Of a DNA stretch of 7,884 bases, positions 5,905-7,884 are shown one piece after another. Position 1 is the first letter of the stretch. Each line of letters opens with the position of its first letter. This stretch comes from Victivallales bacterium. GTDB taxonomy: Bacteria > Verrucomicrobiota > Lentisphaeria > Victivallales > Victivallaceae. The position numbers were made by a program, and so were the translations under genes. The notes below the pieces were generated by a model. It did no database searches. It was not told the DNA's origin and saw only the letters and a program-made list of their open reading frames with translations. The stretch is from the NCBI GenBank assembly GCA_019038735.1, contig JAHOYW010000259.1, positions 1 through 7,884 on the forward strand, given 5' to 3'.

Positions 5905-7621
5905 AGAAAGACGGCATAGGGAAAGCACTGGCGAAAGCCTTTACTTCCTCGCGTAATGCCGCTAATGCCGCTTCATCGTCTTTGACTTCTACCGCACGTT
6001 CGATAAATTCGGCTATTTTAACCATTTCCGCTTCCTTCATACCGCGAGTCGTAACCGCTGGAGTACCGATACGGATTCCGCTGGTTACGAATGGTTTTTC
6101 AGGATCAAACGGAATCATATTTTTATTGACTGTAATCAAGGCTTCATCCAGAACGTTGGCAACAATTTTGCCGGTAACATTCTTCGGGCGCAAATCAACG
6201 AGCATTAAGTGATTATCAGTTCCGCCTGAAACGATTCTAAAACCGCATTTTGTCAATTCTTCCGCGAGAACTTTCGCGTTGACACAAACTTGTTCCTGAT
6301 AAGCTTTAAAATCATCGCTCATTGCTTCTTTAAAACAGATAGCTTTGGCGGCAATAACGTGTTCCAGAGGGCCGCCCTGTAGTCCGGGAAATACTTTGGA
6401 GTTGATTTTTTTGATATGTTCTTCTTTACATAAAATCAGCCCGGAACGCGGCCCGCGCAGAGTTTTGTGTGTAGTAGTAGTAACAACGTCAGAATATGGT
6501 ATCGGGCTCGGATGTGCGCCTGTAGCAACCAGTCCGGCGATATGCGCCATGTCCACAAACAGATAAGCACCGACACTATCAGCGATTTCACGCAAACGAG
6601 GGAAGTCTATTGTGCGTGGATAAGCACTTGCGCCGGCTAAAATCATTTTAGGCTGGCATTCTTTAGCTAAGCGTTGAATTTCATCATAGTCAAGCATTTC
6701 AGTTTTAGGATCAACACCGTAAGGTACGATATCGTAGAGCATGCCGCTGAAGTTCATCGGATGTCCATGAGTCAAATGTCCACCGTGGTCAAGGCTCATC
6801 GCCAAAACTGTATCGCCGGGCTGAACTAGGGCAAAGTAAACTGCCATATTAGCTTGACTGCCAGAATGCGGTTGAACATTAGCGGCTTCGGCTCCGAATA
6901 ATTCGCAAGCGCGTTCAATAGCCAAAGTTTCCACCTGATCAACAAATTCACAACCGTTATAATAACGTTTGCCAGGTAAGCCTTCCGCGTATTTGTTAGT
7001 CAAAACAGAACCTTGCGCCGCGCGAACCGCGCAGGAAGTAAAGTTTTCAGAAGCAATCAATTCAATTCCATCGCGCTGACGGTCAGCTTCTCGATCAATC
7101 ATAGCGGCTATCTCAGGGTCAGCTCCACGAAGCGCGGCAATATCATCATAAGATTTTTCTTCAATTTTTTCGAGACGGCGTGTATGACGATCTTCATTAC
7201 TATAAGGAGTCGCGAGCCAGGCGTCAACGATTTCCATCATGCCGGCTGTATCGAGATTATCGCCGGATAAGACGAGAACATTACTGCAATTATGCGAGCG
7301 TGAACTTTTCGCGGCATCAACACTAGCTACGAGTGCCGCGCGGACGTAATTGTAACGATTGGCGTTAATCGACATGCCGATTCCACTACGGCAAATCAGA
7401 ATTGCGCAGTCAGCATCGCCTGAATAAACAGCTTTTGCCGCTTTGTTGGAAAAATCCGGGTAATCATCAGATGAGTCCAATTCATAAGGTCCCATATCTG
7501 TAACTTTTATATTTTTGCCAGCCAGAGCGCACAACAACTCTTTTTTCAATTCAAAACCGCCGTGATCTGTTCCGACAGCCACGGTAAGATCTTTTCCAAA
7601 CCAATCTTTAATTTGTTCCAT
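5903..7621 (-). CDS. glyA: RpiB-SHMT fusion: sugar-phosphate isomerase + glycine hydroxymethyltransferase
   Basis: This 572-residue protein joins two complete enzymes. Residues 1 to about 150 form an RpiB/LacAB-type isomerase (ribose-5-phosphate to ribulose-5-phosphate): [13 protein letters not shown] (17-29), DDYPDF (52-57), [16 protein letters not shown] (74-89) with Cys77 in the active-site position, and RSHNCSNVL (108-116). After a short charged linker, residues about 160-572 are a full serine hydroxymethyltransferase, which interconverts serine and glycine with tetrahydrofolate and PLP. Its motifs are ELIASENF (187-194), [13 protein letters not shown] (211-223), VDMAHIAGL (356-364), [14 protein letters not shown] (381-394) with PLP lysine 386, and SGIRIGTPA (514-522). 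The frame is unbroken through the junction and no ribosome binding site is evident at the SHMT start, so fusion rather than two genes is the reading. The ATG at 7621 follows GAGG by 6 nt. It sits between the phosphatase gene (11 bp upstream) and serS. Confidence 0.95.
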   Translation of the reverse strand: MEQIKDWFGKDLTVAVGTDHGGFELKKELLCALAGKNIKVTDMGPYELDSSDDYPDFSNKAAKAVYSGDADCAILICRSGIGMSINANRYNYVRAALVASVDAAKSSRSHNCSNVLVLSGDNLDTAGMMEIVDAWLATPYSNEDRHTRRLEKIEEKSYDDIAALRGADPEIAAMIDREADRQRDGIELIASENFTSCAVRAAQGSVLTNKYAEGLPGKRYYNGCEFVDQVETLAIERACELFGAEAANVQPHSGSQANMAVYFALVQPGDTVLAMSLDHGGHLTHGHPMNFSGMLYDIVPYGVDPKTEMLDYDEIQRLAKECQPKMILAGASAYPRTIDFPRLREIADSVGAYLFVDMAHIAGLVATGAHPSPIPYSDVVTTTTHKTLRGPRSGLILCKEEHIKKINSKVFPGLQGGPLEHVIAAKAICFKEAMSDDFKAYQEQVCVNAKVLAEELTKCGFRIVSGGTDNHLMLVDLRPKNVTGKIVANVLDEALITVNKNMIPFDPEKPFVTSGIRIGTPAVTTRGMKEAEMVKIAEFIERAVEVKDDEAALAALREEVKAFASAFPMPSF

Positions 7622-7632
7622 TATTTGCCTCG

Positions 7633-7884
7633 TTATTTTGCAATTTGCAGAAACAGCCTATCCAATGCCTGTTTCATTTGTTCAAAACATTCTTTATAAA
7701 CCGCGTAACTGCCGCCAAAAGGGTCAGCCACATTGCCGCCTATAGAAAAATCCAATAATAATTTTGTTTTTGCCTCAAGTCCCGGGTCAATACTCACGAC
7801 TTGCAGCCGATGTCCTTCCGTCATAGTAAAAATATGGTCAATATCTTTCACTAATTCCCGCGTCAATACTGTACTGCGATGATT
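7633..7884 (-). CDS. Low-molecular-weight phosphotyrosine phosphatase family, C-terminal part
   Basis: The gene runs off the window, and only the last 83 codons plus the stop are present. The frame stays open to 7884, so the N-terminal CX5R phosphate loop is outside and cannot be checked. The visible part has the family pattern: [12 protein letters not shown], then [11 protein letters not shown], and later [20 protein letters not shown], in which the Asp of ADPFGGS is the expected general acid. Family members remove phosphate from tyrosine, or in the YwlE branch from arginine. Position just before an RpiB domain and GlyA resembles ywlE-ywlF-glyA of Bacillus, so a YwlE-like protein is the likelier guess, but substrate remains open. 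A TTG at 7866-7864 is an internal leucine codon, not the start. The 11-bp gap to rpiB-glyA implies one transcript. Confidence 0.87.
   Translation of the reverse strand, partial: NHRSTVLTRELVKDIDHIFTMTEGHRLQVVSIDPGLEAKTKLLLDFSIGGNVADPFGGSYAVYKECFEQMKQALDRLFLQIAK

Noticed and set aside
5893..5928. Longer serS starting at 5928
   Set aside because: The added 12 residues overlap the glyA 3' end and precede the strong AAGGAG that belongs to the start at 5892.

Overview
The window looks like an ordinary chromosomal stretch from a Gram-negative-type bacterium of moderate GC. My best guess is the Lentisphaerae/Verrucomicrobia (PVC) side of the tree. That guess rests on three points: a ribose-5-phosphate isomerase B domain fused to serine hydroxymethyltransferase, a GnnA-like Gfo/Idh/MocA dehydrogenase of the kind linked to lipid A sugars, and palindromic GCGAGAC-core repeats between genes. 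No rRNA, tRNA, CRISPR array, transposase or phage gene is visible.

Layout: (1) 1-97 is intergenic and filled by a nested palindrome. (2) pyrD (dihydroorotate dehydrogenase, class 1B) is followed after 16 bp by an AT-rich gene for a small two-helix membrane protein, both on the + strand. (3) pyrH (UMP kinase) lies convergent on the - strand, away from its common rpsB-tsf-frr neighbours. (4) An AT-rich divergent intergenic region (2270-2443) leads into a + strand pair, a Gfo/Idh/MocA oxidoreductase overlapping ispE (CDP-methylerythritol kinase). (5) A 355-bp stretch (4293-4647) lies between the convergent ispE and serS. It holds a second long inverted repeat, a possible 54-residue ORF with a good Shine-Dalgarno, several hairpins and a likely + strand terminator. 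(6) A tight - strand operon runs, in transcription order, from a low-molecular-weight phosphatase (5' end outside the window) to rpiB-glyA and then serS, with gaps of 10-11 bp.

Functions: pyrD and pyrH both serve pyrimidine nucleotide synthesis, making orotate and phosphorylating UMP. ispE belongs to the MEP isoprenoid pathway. The dehydrogenase next to it probably acts on a nucleotide sugar or similar substrate. The - strand operon joins pentose-phosphate isomerisation, serine/glycine/one-carbon metabolism and seryl-tRNA charging, so serine production and use are co-transcribed. The phosphatase-rpiB-glyA order resembles the ywlE-ywlF-glyA neighbourhood known from Firmicutes.

I see no convincing new defence or mobile system. 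The parts most worth a second look are the two related intergenic palindromes, the structured 4380-4650 interval, the RpiB-GlyA fusion and an unusual motif 3 loop in SerRS.
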